DNA from: a virus
Reading direction: 5' to 3' (one strand)
DNA length: 64,000 nt
IMG/VR virus record: IMGVR_UViG_3300042862_000066
Location: 55,398-119,397 of that record
Shown: piece by piece, positions 1 through 9,370 of the stretch
How positions within the stretch are numbered: the stretch's first letter is position 1
Layout: each line of letters opens with the position of its first letter
Program-made: the position numbers and the translations under genes
Notes under the pieces: generated by a model
The model's database searches: none
What the model was told of the DNA's origin: nothing
The model's input: only the letters and a program-made list of their open reading frames with translations

Positions 1-3000
1 AAAGATATGTAATTATTCATTGTACGAGATACCCCTAGAGAAATATCGTACTTATAATAGTTTCCGTTCTTAATAATATTCGTATCAAACAATGCTTCGG
101 TATCCGTGTAACCATAAGGATCGTAGATCTGTTCTTCCGGTCTATCTCCGTAATCTCTATAGTCAGCATTATATTCAGATTCAACAAAGAAGTCTCTAAT
201 ACCAGATTGGAATAAATACATGTACGCACTCCTTACGCCTAATCTAAATCTACCATGTCCTTGAGAGTATCCTGTAGTATAAAAACCAGTTCCTATATTA
301 CCACCATCTAAATTATAGAAAGCATATGCTCCGATTTTAGTCTGTGTTTGGGACGCATTAACGTTTCCTGGATTAGTAATAGTAATTTGAGAAAATGCAG
401 CACCAACTTGTTGGATAAAATCATCGGCTGAGAAACTTTGGAAGTTAGCCCAAAAGCGAGGATAGGTTACCATATACTTTAGAGTATAGTTTATCTCAAC
501 CCCGTCTGGTACATTATATAACCAGTCATAAAAATAAAAGAATGTGTTCTTCTCAGTATATCTGCTAATGTAAGTATCTCCACCAAATATGTCAGGGGTA
601 CTTTGAACAACAACTTGTCCAGCAAGAGATTGCGGAAGAGGCGTTTCACCAAAAAGACCGGATCTAATTAAATGAGAACATCCTGTAGTAATCTGATTGG
701 TCGATGCTATCTGACCATACTGGTTTCTAAATCTAACTTTTAAAGCTCCGTGATACGCAGCGCCTGTAGCATAAAACTTACCAGCACTAGGATTATCATT
801 AGTAATACCTTTATTAACTACACCTGTCTGTGCAAGCTGTACAGATCCAATTGTTTGAACAGATCTATCTACAACTGCTGCGACATTAAGCATTGTTCGA
901 CTAGTGTGAATAGCAACACATCGTGATCTATAGAGATTATTAACACGTTTATCTCCAAGTATTTGAAACTGATTATCTAGATAAGTACTTTGTACTATTC
1001 GACGACGCGTATTCCCTAGAAGGATTCCGCCCTTTTGAAATTTAAATAGTTTTATCTCAGAACGAGATCGCATAACGTATTCTCTAAAAGGTACAATAGC
1101 TCTAATTAATTCTATAGCTTGTTCTGTTCCTTGTGCCCAGTAGTAACCAAATGCTAAGAATCCACCAGCTGCTTTAAATCCATTAGGAGTATATCTATAA
1201 TCAGATAATTCAGTACTGTTATCATACCTAGATCCTGTTCCTCCTACAACACCACTTAAAGTTACGTTTATACCTCCCCACGCCAAAGCTAATGTTGCTA
1301 ATGCAGCATCCTGACCACTTACCGCAATACCAGCGTTATTAAATACGCTAGATAGAGCTTGGCTATAAGTAGCAGCTGCAGTAGCTGCTAAAGCACCATT
1401 TATACTAGAAGAAACAACGGTAGTCGCACCCGTACCATTTATCCCTGAGTTTTGTGCACCAGGGCTAACTGAAGTGCGAATATCTCTACCTCTCATTGCT
1501 CTAAAAGCAATACCTAATCCTACAACAGCTCCTATTAATAAAGCCATGTTGGTAAGTAGCTTTTCTTTAGGATGTCCTGGTACTGGCTCAAAGCGACCCT
1601 CCATATTATAGTTAGAACCTTTTTCACCATAGAATTTTAATTCTACTGCAGATAGATAAGGGTATTCAAAATTAGTATCAGGTGAATGAAATGTATAGTA
1701 ATCTCTTTTTAAATAAGTGGGAGGGCCCAGCGACGTAATATTACTACTAGTCTCATCACCTGATACAAGAGTAAAATCAACACTTTGATAGTTACTTACA
1801 TAGTTAGGATATAGTATTTCAGTATCGTCTGCCTGATAATTATTAGATGGTCCGCGCTCTTTATATGAACGCATGTTATTTACAATACCTTTTGCAATAA
1901 CTGATTTATTTCCTTGACGAGAAGATCTTAATATCTCGTATCCTACAATACCTGGTATAATTTTACCATCGTTATCTACAGGTGCTTTTATGTTAGAAAA
2001 CTGCGCACCTAGTATTCTAATAGCTACAGGAGTAGTTGGTGTAACACCAAGTATAGGACTATCAACTCCATCTATTGATCTAATATGCGAAAAGTTATCG
2101 TTATTATAAAAATCACCTATGCCACTTCCATCTGAATGGAAAACGTCTGATGGCATCTTGTGATGGCGAATGTTTCTACCACATAAATCATAGGTATAAT
2201 TATTTGCATTAATTGTAAATAATGATGGATTAGATGTAGGATTCCAAACCTCCGGTTTATTGTCAGGATACTTTTCTGTAGATTCCCAGTATCCCATTTT
2301 ACCTCTTGCTATTATAGTACCCTGTGTAAGAGAAACAGGATAGTTTGATACAGGTAAGGACAAGGCATTTGATGTAGGGTATGCTGTATTATATACCTCC
2401 CAAATTTTTGTTTGATAGGTATTATCCTCTTGCCATTCTATATTATCATCTGATGCTGTACCTGCAATAGCCTCTTCCCAGGCAAATGGCGGTCTACCCG
2501 GTATATGGTATGAGCTAGATTTTTTGCCATCGTTATATACCCATCTAATCCAAAAGGCGTATACCTCATCTCGCATGTAACCTATTATATTACCGCCTTT
2601 TTTATAGTAGTCAAACGGTTGCTCTGTCATTATCCATTCCGTACCAATTTGATTTGCAAAAGGCTGGTAATTAAAGTCTAACCTATCTGTAGGAGCAACT
2701 CTAATTAAATAACCGTTGACATCATACATAGCTTCTGACTTTTCATAGCCAGGTGTACGCAATGGGACAGTACCAAGAGGCACTACGTTTAATGTAGGCG
2801 CTATAAAGTCAACACTTAAACTTGTAGTTCTAGTGCTATAATATCCAATTTCTGTAGCAACTGTTTGTTGATTTGTTGTAGATACAATAACCAATTGAAA
2901 CTGCTCAAAATTATCTGTATCTAAATTTGAAAACGTAATGTCTAAAGAGCTTCTTGCGTTACCATGAACAAACAAGGATTGTATTTCTGATGGATTAAAA

Positions 3001-3767
3001 TAATCTGTCATTCTTTGCTCATTCAATGAATAAGCTATTACAGCATAATATGACCCGTTTAATAATTGTCCTCCGCCTAAACCCCTACTTATAGATACGC
3101 AGGGTATTGACATAAGTTGACTTAATCTTATTTTATCGCAATCTAACTGAAGAGGTAAAAGAGGTTCGCATACTACACAATATGCCCCTCCTCCTGGAGT
3201 TGTACCATTTGGATCATTTGGAGATGTATTAGTTAACTGACATACATAGGGTACTCCGGGCCAAGGTTCATTATTAAATATATTTGGGGAGGGACCTTCT
3301 AAAGATCCTATGTTCATAACCCGACTAGGATTTAATCCATCGTCCCAATAAAGGTCATAGCTACAGTCAAACTTAGCTTTGGAATCTCCAATTATTAAAT
3401 TTTGTCTATTGAATGATAAACATCTATCATTTACAATAGCCGTGTATGTGCAAGAGGGCTGGTGAAATAATCCTATTTCACAATCAGTATCATCGGTAGA
3501 GTATATTATAAAATAATCTTGGACAACAGGGATGCTACCAATAATCGTATAAGGCGCCTGCGTACAAAATTCATTTGCCGGCTCATTACCTAGTAGACCA
3601 ATGTCTCCAGACTTACTGTTATTTGCAGCATTCCTTGCATGATTCCACGTTCCTTCTGGAGCAAAACTAACATCGTAGTCTTTAACCATTCCTTTGTTAA
3701 AGGAGTTAGTCGTAGAATCAGATGATTGCTGAGAAGGGTTATTACTAGCTTGTTGTTTTTTAGCCAT
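1..3767 (-). CDS. Giant tail muzzle/stabilisation-like protein, C-terminus cut by window edge
   Basis: An uninterrupted minus-strand frame of about 1,255 codons starts at ATG 3767 (MAKKQQASNNPSQQ) and is still open at base 1, so the C-terminus lies outside the window. After a polar N-terminus the protein is rich in Asn, Tyr and Gly with many short beta segments; around 2.2 kb into the gene there is an Ala/Gly-rich stretch that could be a membrane-active or helical insert (MALLIGAVVGLGIAFRAM). In crAss-like phages a protein of this size follows the tail-hub gene and forms the muzzle/stabilisation part of the tail; assignment is by position and size. It starts 2 bases after the stop of the upstream gene, so the two are co-translated. 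Confidence 0.75.
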   Translation of the reverse strand, partial: MAKKQQASNNPSQQSSDSTTNSFNKGMVKDYDVSFAPEGTWNHARNAANNSKSGDIGLLGNEPANEFCTQAPYTIIGSIPVVQDYFIIYSTDDTDCEIGLFHQPSCTYTAIVNDRCLSFNRQNLIIGDSKAKFDCSYDLYWDDGLNPSRVMNIGSLEGPSPNIFNNEPWPGVPYVCQLTNTSPNDPNGTTPGGGAYCVVCEPLLPLQLDCDKIRLSQLMSIPCVSISRGLGGGQLLNGSYYAVIAYSLNEQRMTDYFNPSEIQSLFVHGNARSSLDITFSNLDTDNFEQFQLVIVSTTNQQTVATEIGYYSTRTTSLSVDFIAPTLNVVPLGTVPLRTPGYEKSEAMYDVNGYLIRVAPTDRLDFNYQPFANQIGTEWIMTEQPFDYYKKGGNIIGYMRDEVYAFWIRWVYNDGKKSSSYHIPGRPPFAWEEAIAGTASDDNIEWQEDNTYQTKIWEVYNTAYPTSNALSLPVSNYPVSLTQGTIIARGKMGYWESTEKYPDNKPEVWNPTSNPSLFTINANNYTYDLCGRNIRHHKMPSDVFHSDGSGIGDFYNNDNFSHIRSIDGVDSPILGVTPTTPVAIRILGAQFSNIKAPVDNDGKIIPGIVGYEILRSSRQGNKSVIAKGIVNNMRSYKERGPSNNYQADDTEILYPNYVSNYQSVDFTLVSGDETSSNITSLGPPTYLKRDYYTFHSPDTNFEYPYLSAVELKFYGEKGSNYNMEGRFEPVPGHPKEKLLTNMALLIGAVVGLGIAFRAMRGRDIRTSVSPGAQNSGINGTGATTVVSSSINGALAATAAATYSQALSSVFNNAGIAVSGQDAALATLALAWGGINVTLSGVVGGTGSRYDNSTELSDYRYTPNGFKAAGGFLAFGYYWAQGTEQAIELIRAIVPFREYVMRSRSEIKLFKFQKGGILLGNTRRRIVQSTYLDNQFQILGDKRVNNLYRSRCVAIHTSRTMLNVAAVVDRSVQTIGSVQLAQTGVVNKGITNDNPSAGKFYATGAAYHGALKVRFRNQYGQIASTNQITTGCSHLIRSGLFGETPLPQSLAGQVVVQSTPDIFGGDTYISRYTEKNTFFYFYDWLYNVPDGVEINYTLKYMVTYPRFWANFQSFSADDFIQQVGAAFSQITITNPGNVNASQTQTKIGAYAFYNLDGGNIGTGFYTTGYSQGHGRFRLGVRSAYMYLFQSGIRDFFVESEYNADYRDYGDRPEEQIYDPYGYTDTEALFDTNIIKNGNYYKYDISLGVSRTMNNYIS

Positions 3768-3769
3768 GA

Positions 3770-4723
3770 TTAAACACCGTTATTTACTCTTAGGTTACTC
3801 ATTGGACTAGGATATGACTTAAACATATCATAGTACTTACCATACATTGCTTTACGATTCATAGTCCATACCTTTTCCATCTCAGAGAAATTAGGAGTAT
3901 TAACTACAGAGAGGGCATTATTTCTTGCTCCGCGATATTCCTGAGCAACCAATTGAATTTGATTAGCTACATTTACCCCGTCCATCATTAAGTTTTCAAG
4001 TATACGTTTCTTCAATCCGTATTCATAATACTCGTTAAGATAAGGATGATCAGGAACCATTAAATGTCCATCAGCATCCTCTAAAGTTCCCTGGTAGTTT
4101 ATATAAATTTTAGCTTCATCTGTACACTGATTATTACCATCAGTACTTCTACGGTCATGATGATCACGCGTATTAAGATAAAGCCAACCGTCTTTAATAT
4201 AAGCTTCATCTCTTGCCATAGACTGAAGATTTGGACAATCGCAATCTATAAATTGTGAGTTTCTAAATCTAATCGGAGCAAATGTTTTATATGTTCTAGT
4301 CTGATTATTAATTACTTGAATCAACTGATACTCCGTACCACATTGTGTTAAGCATACTGGTTGGGACGGTAAGGATACGTCTGAACAATAGTTAGCCTCT
4401 ACCCAGGGTCTCCATTCTGGAGTAACATCTTGAATATTAGTACCTTGCGGCATACTTACGTTCTCTGTGTATTCTCCGCATATCAATGCGAAGTTCATTA
4501 CAAAGAAATCATCCGGTAAACGAACGCGACCTTTTTCTACGTATAATAATCTTTCTTTAGTCATGTATATACGTAGACCAAGATCATAATTGATACGTGT
4601 AGCTACTTTAAGTAACTGCGAAGGATCTACGCTTCCATCGGTAACTAAACTTTTTAAATCAAGCTTGACATCTTCAAGTAGTGATTCAAAAGTTCTATAT
4701 TTAAGAGTATAATTATAGTTCAT
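3770..4723 (-). CDS. Tail hub / tail tubular-like protein
   Basis: 317 aa. The N-terminus (FESLLEDVKLDLKSL, then a helix-rich region and RLPDDFFVMNFALICGEYT) is the layout of podovirus tail-tubular/adaptor proteins of the P22 gp4/T7 gp11 kind: helical start, then a beta domain that begins after a conserved LPDDF-like turn. It sits between a ring-like protein and the muzzle-like protein, as in crAss-like tail modules. The start overlaps the preceding stop by 4 bases (ATGA), indicating translational coupling. Function is inferred from position and general fold features. Confidence 0.6.
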   Translation of the reverse strand: MNYNYTLKYRTFESLLEDVKLDLKSLVTDGSVDPSQLLKVATRINYDLGLRIYMTKERLLYVEKGRVRLPDDFFVMNFALICGEYTENVSMPQGTNIQDVTPEWRPWVEANYCSDVSLPSQPVCLTQCGTEYQLIQVINNQTRTYKTFAPIRFRNSQFIDCDCPNLQSMARDEAYIKDGWLYLNTRDHHDRRSTDGNNQCTDEAKIYINYQGTLEDADGHLMVPDHPYLNEYYEYGLKKRILENLMMDGVNVANQIQLVAQEYRGARNNALSVVNTPNFSEMEKVWTMNRKAMYGKYYDMFKSYPSPMSNLRVNNGV

Positions 4724-5388
4724 GATCTAAGCGGGGATTGTTTATCTGAAATAAATTGATCTTGAGGTATCTGAAGAGACTTAAAGAAGTCAGCAACAAC
4801 CTGTTGTTCTATCTCTGCAAAAAGCTCAGGAGGTACTCCTAGTAATTCGTCTTGACGTTGCATACAAGGATCCTCACAAGAGAATCCCATAACGCCTGCA
4901 TCAAATATTCCCTCTACTGATAATCCTTCCCATTCAACATTTGGAATATAGATATAGTTATCCATAAGCCAGAAGTAAGTGTTTTTGTTATACCTAAAAG
5001 CAGATGTCTTACTCATACTATTGTATAAGGATGGAGTTGTCCGATAAGCCTCTGTAAATCCATCCATAGATGTTACTGTACGTAATAGCGGGCCTTGGGG
5101 TCCTTCCATTACATTAGGTATTCTAGTTTGTGTACGTTTAATTGTACAGCCGGATTTAGGTTCACAGCATGCTTCTACTTTGTCTACATCAATTAGCGGT
5201 ATACACGGTAAGCGTTTAAACATACTGGAGAATTTTGTTCCCGTTCCCTGGTTACTTTGACGCTTAATGTATACGCTAGCGTACTTCATTATAAGGCTAT
5301 AGATAACACGGTCTGTAACAAAGTCATCCATGTCTACAGCCTTAATAATGTTTCTAACTCGAGATACTGCTTCTCCTACTGTTTTCAT
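4720..5388 (-). CDS. Ring/head-tail connector-like protein
   Basis: 222 aa. It opens with a helical region (VGEAVSRVRNIIKAVDMDDF), has a Lys/Arg-rich middle containing VDKVEACCEPKSGC and a C-terminal helical domain. The pattern of an N-terminal helix bundle followed by a Cys-containing IEVDKVEACC-like segment is one I associate with crAss-like ring proteins that extend the portal channel. It lies directly before the tail-hub gene with a 4-base overlap. The paired cysteines echo the Cys-rich character of the surrounding virion proteins. Confidence 0.55.
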   Translation of the reverse strand: MKTVGEAVSRVRNIIKAVDMDDFVTDRVIYSLIMKYASVYIKRQSNQGTGTKFSSMFKRLPCIPLIDVDKVEACCEPKSGCTIKRTQTRIPNVMEGPQGPLLRTVTSMDGFTEAYRTTPSLYNSMSKTSAFRYNKNTYFWLMDNYIYIPNVEWEGLSVEGIFDAGVMGFSCEDPCMQRQDELLGVPPELFAEIEQQVVADFFKSLQIPQDQFISDKQSPLRS

Positions 5389-5390
5389 AA

Positions 5391-5978
5391 TTAATCTATT
5401 AGATCAAATTCGTTATATTCTTTTAACTTTTCTTTTGTCTGCCTAACTATTCGATTCTTCATACTTGCCTTATCAAATAGCTTTGATACAGTAAACATCT
5501 TATCTATTACTATAAACTTCTTCCAGTTATCTCTGAACTCTTTAGTAACAGCCCGTTTAAAATATCGGTTAGCAGTAAATCCCCACAGAACTCTATCTCT
5601 TAGTTTATATCGAGACTGGTAGTTACTATAGAATATCTTACTAATGTAACCATCTGTATCCCAGTTCTTATGGGTAACTTTAACGCCATACTTAATTGAC
5701 TTACCATAATCCACGTTTTCTTTAGTAGGTTGCTGACAAGCACCTATAAATAGATAACCTAGATTTTCTGGTAACTCTATACCATCTCTGTTTTCAATTG
5801 TTTCTCTCCAAAGCTTTTCGTTAAAAGCCTTTACTATTTTTTTAGTTAACGCGTGGTCAACATCTTTATGTTCTGGATACTTAGCTTTAAAGTCTTTAAG
5901 ATACTGTTTAGTAATTAACTTAACTTTTGGTGCTCTATATCTTGGGGCATTTAGGTCTGGTTTTTTGAAGTTCTGCAT
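5391..5978 (-). CDS. Basic tail-module protein, possible DNA-binding/assembly factor
   Basis: 195 aa and strongly basic, with Lys/Arg throughout and no signal or membrane segment. It contains a helical N-terminus (ITKQYLKDFKAKYPEH), an IELPENLGYLFIGAC segment and aromatic-rich basic stretches. Proteins of this type accompany the tail/ring genes in crAss-like genomes; the LPENLGYLFIG part recalls the beta arm of HU/IHF-like proteins, but that resemblance is weak. It follows a terminator and a 140-bp gap, so it heads the transcript that continues into ring, hub and muzzle genes. Confidence 0.45.
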   Translation of the reverse strand: MQNFKKPDLNAPRYRAPKVKLITKQYLKDFKAKYPEHKDVDHALTKKIVKAFNEKLWRETIENRDGIELPENLGYLFIGACQQPTKENVDYGKSIKYGVKVTHKNWDTDGYISKIFYSNYQSRYKLRDRVLWGFTANRYFKRAVTKEFRDNWKKFIVIDKMFTVSKLFDKASMKNRIVRQTKEKLKEYNEFDLID

Positions 5979-6053
5979 ACGCCTTAGTACAATTTACGAA
6001 ATTTATTCTAGCTTTAAAAGTAATACATCATTGAATACTAAACAAATATAGTG

Positions 6054-6081
6054 AAAAACCCCCAAGCCATTGCCTGAGGGT
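6054..6081 (-). terminator. Rho-independent terminator
   Basis: Read on the minus strand: ten pairs with some wobble closing a short AAT-containing loop (6059-6081), followed by five T (6054-6058). It follows the stop of the fibronectin type III protein and separates the adhesin transcript from the ring/hub/muzzle transcript. Confidence 0.8.
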
Positions 6082-6118
6082 CTCTCTTGTTTAGTCACGC
6101 TAAACCAACAAACGTGGA

Positions 6119-6685
6119 CTATAATGCCGGTAGTGTCTTTATAATTATAATAGCGCTGGTAGAACTTGCTCCAGCATCTATACAATTTGTTCTTACTTGA
6201 AAATAATAATTAGTATTAGGAGTTAACAAACTAAGGGTATAACTATTAGTAGTTAGGTTAGCCGTAGATGTCCATATCCCAGGAATAGTTCCGTAATCTA
6301 CATTATAATAATCAGCTCCAGTAAGTTCCCAGGTAAGTATGATAGCTGTAGTACCTACATAACTAGGATGCACGTTGATAGGTGGCAAACAGTCAAGGTC
6401 TACACTTTGTACAGACATAGCCTGATAAGCATTTTCTAATGATGCTCCTGCTGGTAATGCGGGATAATTATCACCGCCTGCAAACCAATTACCAAACTGA
6501 TATATAGAATATAGAGAACTATGTTTTACACAGGTGTCTATAATAGTCTCAAAGCACGGAGTTGGATCCGGGCAAGTTATATCAGGGGGACATGTAAAGA
6601 CAGCAGCAGTTGTAAGGGGTAAATCCTTACAACTGCATTTGTTAGTTGATGATACGGTATTAGAACCGCAAGTTGTGCAAGCCAT
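6119..6685 (-). CDS. Fibronectin type III virion protein, small
   Basis: 188 aa. The N-terminus is Cys-rich (MACTTCGSNTVSSTNKCSC) and carries no signal peptide. The last 85 residues read as a fibronectin type III domain: the segments AIILTWELTGADYYNVDYG and NLTTNSYTLSLLTPNTNYYFQVRTNC match its B, C, E and F strands and the tyrosine corner. Such domains in phage virion proteins usually mediate weak carbohydrate or surface contacts. It is encoded 12 bases after a larger protein of similar build and is the last gene before a terminator. Confidence 0.65.
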   Translation of the reverse strand: MACTTCGSNTVSSTNKCSCKDLPLTTAAVFTCPPDITCPDPTPCFETIIDTCVKHSSLYSIYQFGNWFAGGDNYPALPAGASLENAYQAMSVQSVDLDCLPPINVHPSYVGTTAIILTWELTGADYYNVDYGTIPGIWTSTANLTTNSYTLSLLTPNTNYYFQVRTNCIDAGASSTSAIIIIKTLPAL

Positions 6686-6697
6686 ATTTTTAATTTA

Positions 6698-8176
6698 TTA
6701 AGCTGTCTCTACTGATTGATAAGCGCAGTCTTTTATAAGACCGCCTATAATAACTCTTACTCTAACTTGATAAGTAGTACTTGCTATAAGTCCAGATAAC
6801 GTTCCTGTTATAGCACCTACTGCTGGGTTTACAATAGTAGCTGTTGTTACTACAGCCGTTAGACCATTGTTCCAACATTCTACAATATATGTTACACCGC
6901 CTGCGATAGCATTAGCAAAGCTAAAGTCTATATAGTCAAAAGGTGCGCCTACAGCATAGCTCATAGCTGGACAAGTATCATTGTTTTCTACTCCTACTGT
7001 TAAGCACTTATTACATGTAAGGTCTCCGTCAGAAGCACATACATCTAGTTTAACTGTGTAGTCTGTGAATAAACTTAGTAGGGTAGTTGAAAGATCAATA
7101 TTTTGAGTAGCTCCTCCAAGATTAGGGATTACTGAAATTTGCTCAGTATATGTTAGACCGAATGCATCAGTAATTGTAATAAACATACCGCTTGCAAAAC
7201 AGTCTACAAAAGATCCGGCAGATCCAGTAAATGCTACTTCTATATTAGGGCTAGTAAATTGAGCATCCATTACTATTTGAACATCATCACAACTTGTATT
7301 ACAACAGTTTGTAACTACGCTTTGTAGAGCAGAACGCATGTCGCATAATGTAACCCATAGGTTATTTACAGCTGCTGACATAGTATTAACATCTCCTGCG
7401 TTTATCCAACCTGGTAAGCCGGTCATTGCTATTGTAGGATTGCTTAAGGTTGGCGATGCATCAAGATTAACACATTGCTGTCCAATAGCTGATGTAATTG
7501 CTACAGGATTCCCGGTAGCCGTTTGTAAAGCACAGAAATCTGCTTCAAGAGCTTCTACAAACTCTACTATAGGAATATTACTACTACCTGTTAGTACGCA
7601 TGTCCCAGAAGCAATAATAAGTTGATCCTTAACAGATTTAACTAGACCCCCTGCTGGAAATACAACCTGCGCGATAGAGTCAATCTCTTTAGTATGCTGA
7701 GTAAGAGTTTTATTTATGGTTACTGTACCTTCTATAATTCCACAAATAGTATTTCCAATTAACGTAGCAAAGTCAGTAACTGAAAGTTGAACAACCATAT
7801 CCCCTAAAGGATTAGGAAATTGCAAACATTCAGGAACTGGTACTAAGCAAGCTAATGTAGTAGCGCAATCAGCAGGAGTCATAGATGCGGGAGTACTTTG
7901 CATAGCGCAAAGCTGATCCAAAATAAATTGGATAATATCTTTAACACTCTCCGGTCTAGGGGAAATAGGAGGAAAACAATCTACGTCAAATCCTGATACT
8001 TTTAAATCATCAAGAAGAGTACATAACTGTACAGCCATCTTATAAGTTACATCGGAAATGCTATCTCCTTTGCATAAGTTAATGCAGGAGATGTCTGGTC
8101 CTTGCCAGGTAACACAGTTACTTGATAACGGTGTACAGCCTCTCTGTGTATTTGTAGGTTCTAGTGGAAGTGCCAT
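6698..8176 (-). CDS. Large fibronectin-like, Cys-rich virion protein
   Basis: 492 aa. Cysteines are frequent and often adjacent (VTNCCNTSCDD), with no signal peptide. The N-terminal 300 residues hold helical segments typical of fibre stalk or assembly domains; the C-terminal part has two beta-sandwich-like units, the last with the LSGLIASTTYQVRVRV signature of a fibronectin type III domain. It lies with the Asp-box/vWA protein and the small fibronectin protein and probably forms part of an appendage on the virion. The exact position on the particle is unknown. Confidence 0.6.
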   Translation of the reverse strand: MALPLEPTNTQRGCTPLSSNCVTWQGPDISCINLCKGDSISDVTYKMAVQLCTLLDDLKVSGFDVDCFPPISPRPESVKDIIQFILDQLCAMQSTPASMTPADCATTLACLVPVPECLQFPNPLGDMVVQLSVTDFATLIGNTICGIIEGTVTINKTLTQHTKEIDSIAQVVFPAGGLVKSVKDQLIIASGTCVLTGSSNIPIVEFVEALEADFCALQTATGNPVAITSAIGQQCVNLDASPTLSNPTIAMTGLPGWINAGDVNTMSAAVNNLWVTLCDMRSALQSVVTNCCNTSCDDVQIVMDAQFTSPNIEVAFTGSAGSFVDCFASGMFITITDAFGLTYTEQISVIPNLGGATQNIDLSTTLLSLFTDYTVKLDVCASDGDLTCNKCLTVGVENNDTCPAMSYAVGAPFDYIDFSFANAIAGGVTYIVECWNNGLTAVVTTATIVNPAVGAITGTLSGLIASTTYQVRVRVIIGGLIKDCAYQSVETA

Positions 8177-8213
8177 ATATATAATTTACTGTTTTTTTAT
8201 CTATTATCAAAAT

Positions 8214-9368
8214 TTATCCTCCGCATAATAAGCATGGCAAAACACCATCTTCTAAAACTATACTTGTAATATTTGCTGAGGTCATAGTATATGTTTGAAA
8301 AGTAGGATCGGAACCAGCAACTATTGTAAATCCAATTGCCCATAAACAATTACCATTATAATTAAATACGTATCCAGAAAAAGGATCCAGGCTATCTAAA
8401 ATATTATAATCAAGTACCAGATTAAATTGAGGACAAAGATTAGCACCTCCGCTAGGGGCACTTCCATCTAAACATGTTGTACAACCAAATGTACCTGGAG
8501 CATCACCGTAGGCTCCTACTGTAAATGTGTATGTTACGGGAGGAACTGGGGGTATAAAAGGATTGCCTGAAGGTTCTGGGCATACCACTGGAGTAACTGG
8601 TGTTGTTATTATACATGCTGTTGGATCCGTCATTACTGAATAATCAGATTGCTCTTTCTTAATCCAAAGTTTATCTAAGTCTATTGTATCACAACAGTTA
8701 CCATATCCGTTTTTAAGACCAAGGAATAACTTGTAATATCCGTTAGCAAATTTGATATTAGCATTAATATCACATGCTCCTTGTGTAAACTGATAGAATA
8801 ATCTAGGGGATAGTGGGGTTGTTTCAGAATAAGGTAACGGTAATGTCTCAGGGGAGCTTCCGGGTACTGGGAAAGGATCTGGTGATGGAGGATAAGATTC
8901 TCCTAAACAACAGGTGCAACCATCGATACCAAAGGCATTTAAAAATGTTACCGTTTCAGTAGCGGCAAGAGCAACTATAGTTACTTCCCAGCATCCGGGA
9001 TATTCTTCAATAGTTATAACGGATCCATCATAGATAGGATCAATACCGTCAACAATTAACGTGCTTGCATCTTGACAATTTGTTAATTGTATACCTTCTA
9101 CAGGACAGCCTGCTGTTCCAAAAGTAACAGTAATAATACTTAGGGCAATGCTATTAAGGCAATTTGTTCCATAATCTGGACAACTACTGAGACAGCAAAT
9201 TGAATCAGCTATCCATGTTCCTGGTAATGACGGACTTGTTGTTGAAAAATTATTACCTAGTTCGCTAACCCATGTGTTATAAGTAGTGGCAAATTCTGGA
9301 CCAGTATTAATCCATACTATAGTACCTGTTTCACAATTAATTGCTTTTAAGCAGCAGCTTTGAATCAT
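8214..9368 (-). CDS. Cys-rich virion-module protein
   Basis: About 384 aa when started at ATG 9368, two bases after the preceding stop; an upstream in-frame ATG at 9401 would overlap the previous gene by 31 bases and its hydrophobic start is probably an out-of-frame reading. Many CC and CxxC pairs (CCLSSCPDYG, GCTCCLGE, CTTCLDG, CLLCGG) and a Pro-rich linker (PPSPDPFPVPGSSPE) divide it into three or four small beta modules. No named family is recognised. Position between two adhesin-like proteins suggests an appendage role. Confidence 0.6.
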   Translation of the reverse strand: MIQSCCLKAINCETGTIVWINTGPEFATTYNTWVSELGNNFSTTSPSLPGTWIADSICCLSSCPDYGTNCLNSIALSIITVTFGTAGCPVEGIQLTNCQDASTLIVDGIDPIYDGSVITIEEYPGCWEVTIVALAATETVTFLNAFGIDGCTCCLGESYPPSPDPFPVPGSSPETLPLPYSETTPLSPRLFYQFTQGACDINANIKFANGYYKLFLGLKNGYGNCCDTIDLDKLWIKKEQSDYSVMTDPTACIITTPVTPVVCPEPSGNPFIPPVPPVTYTFTVGAYGDAPGTFGCTTCLDGSAPSGGANLCPQFNLVLDYNILDSLDPFSGYVFNYNGNCLWAIGFTIVAGSDPTFQTYTMTSANITSIVLEDGVLPCLLCGG

Positions 9369-9370
9369 AA

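Noticed and set aside
35-229. Minus-strand open frame at the left edge
   Set aside because: It lies entirely inside the long muzzle-like reading frame in another frame.
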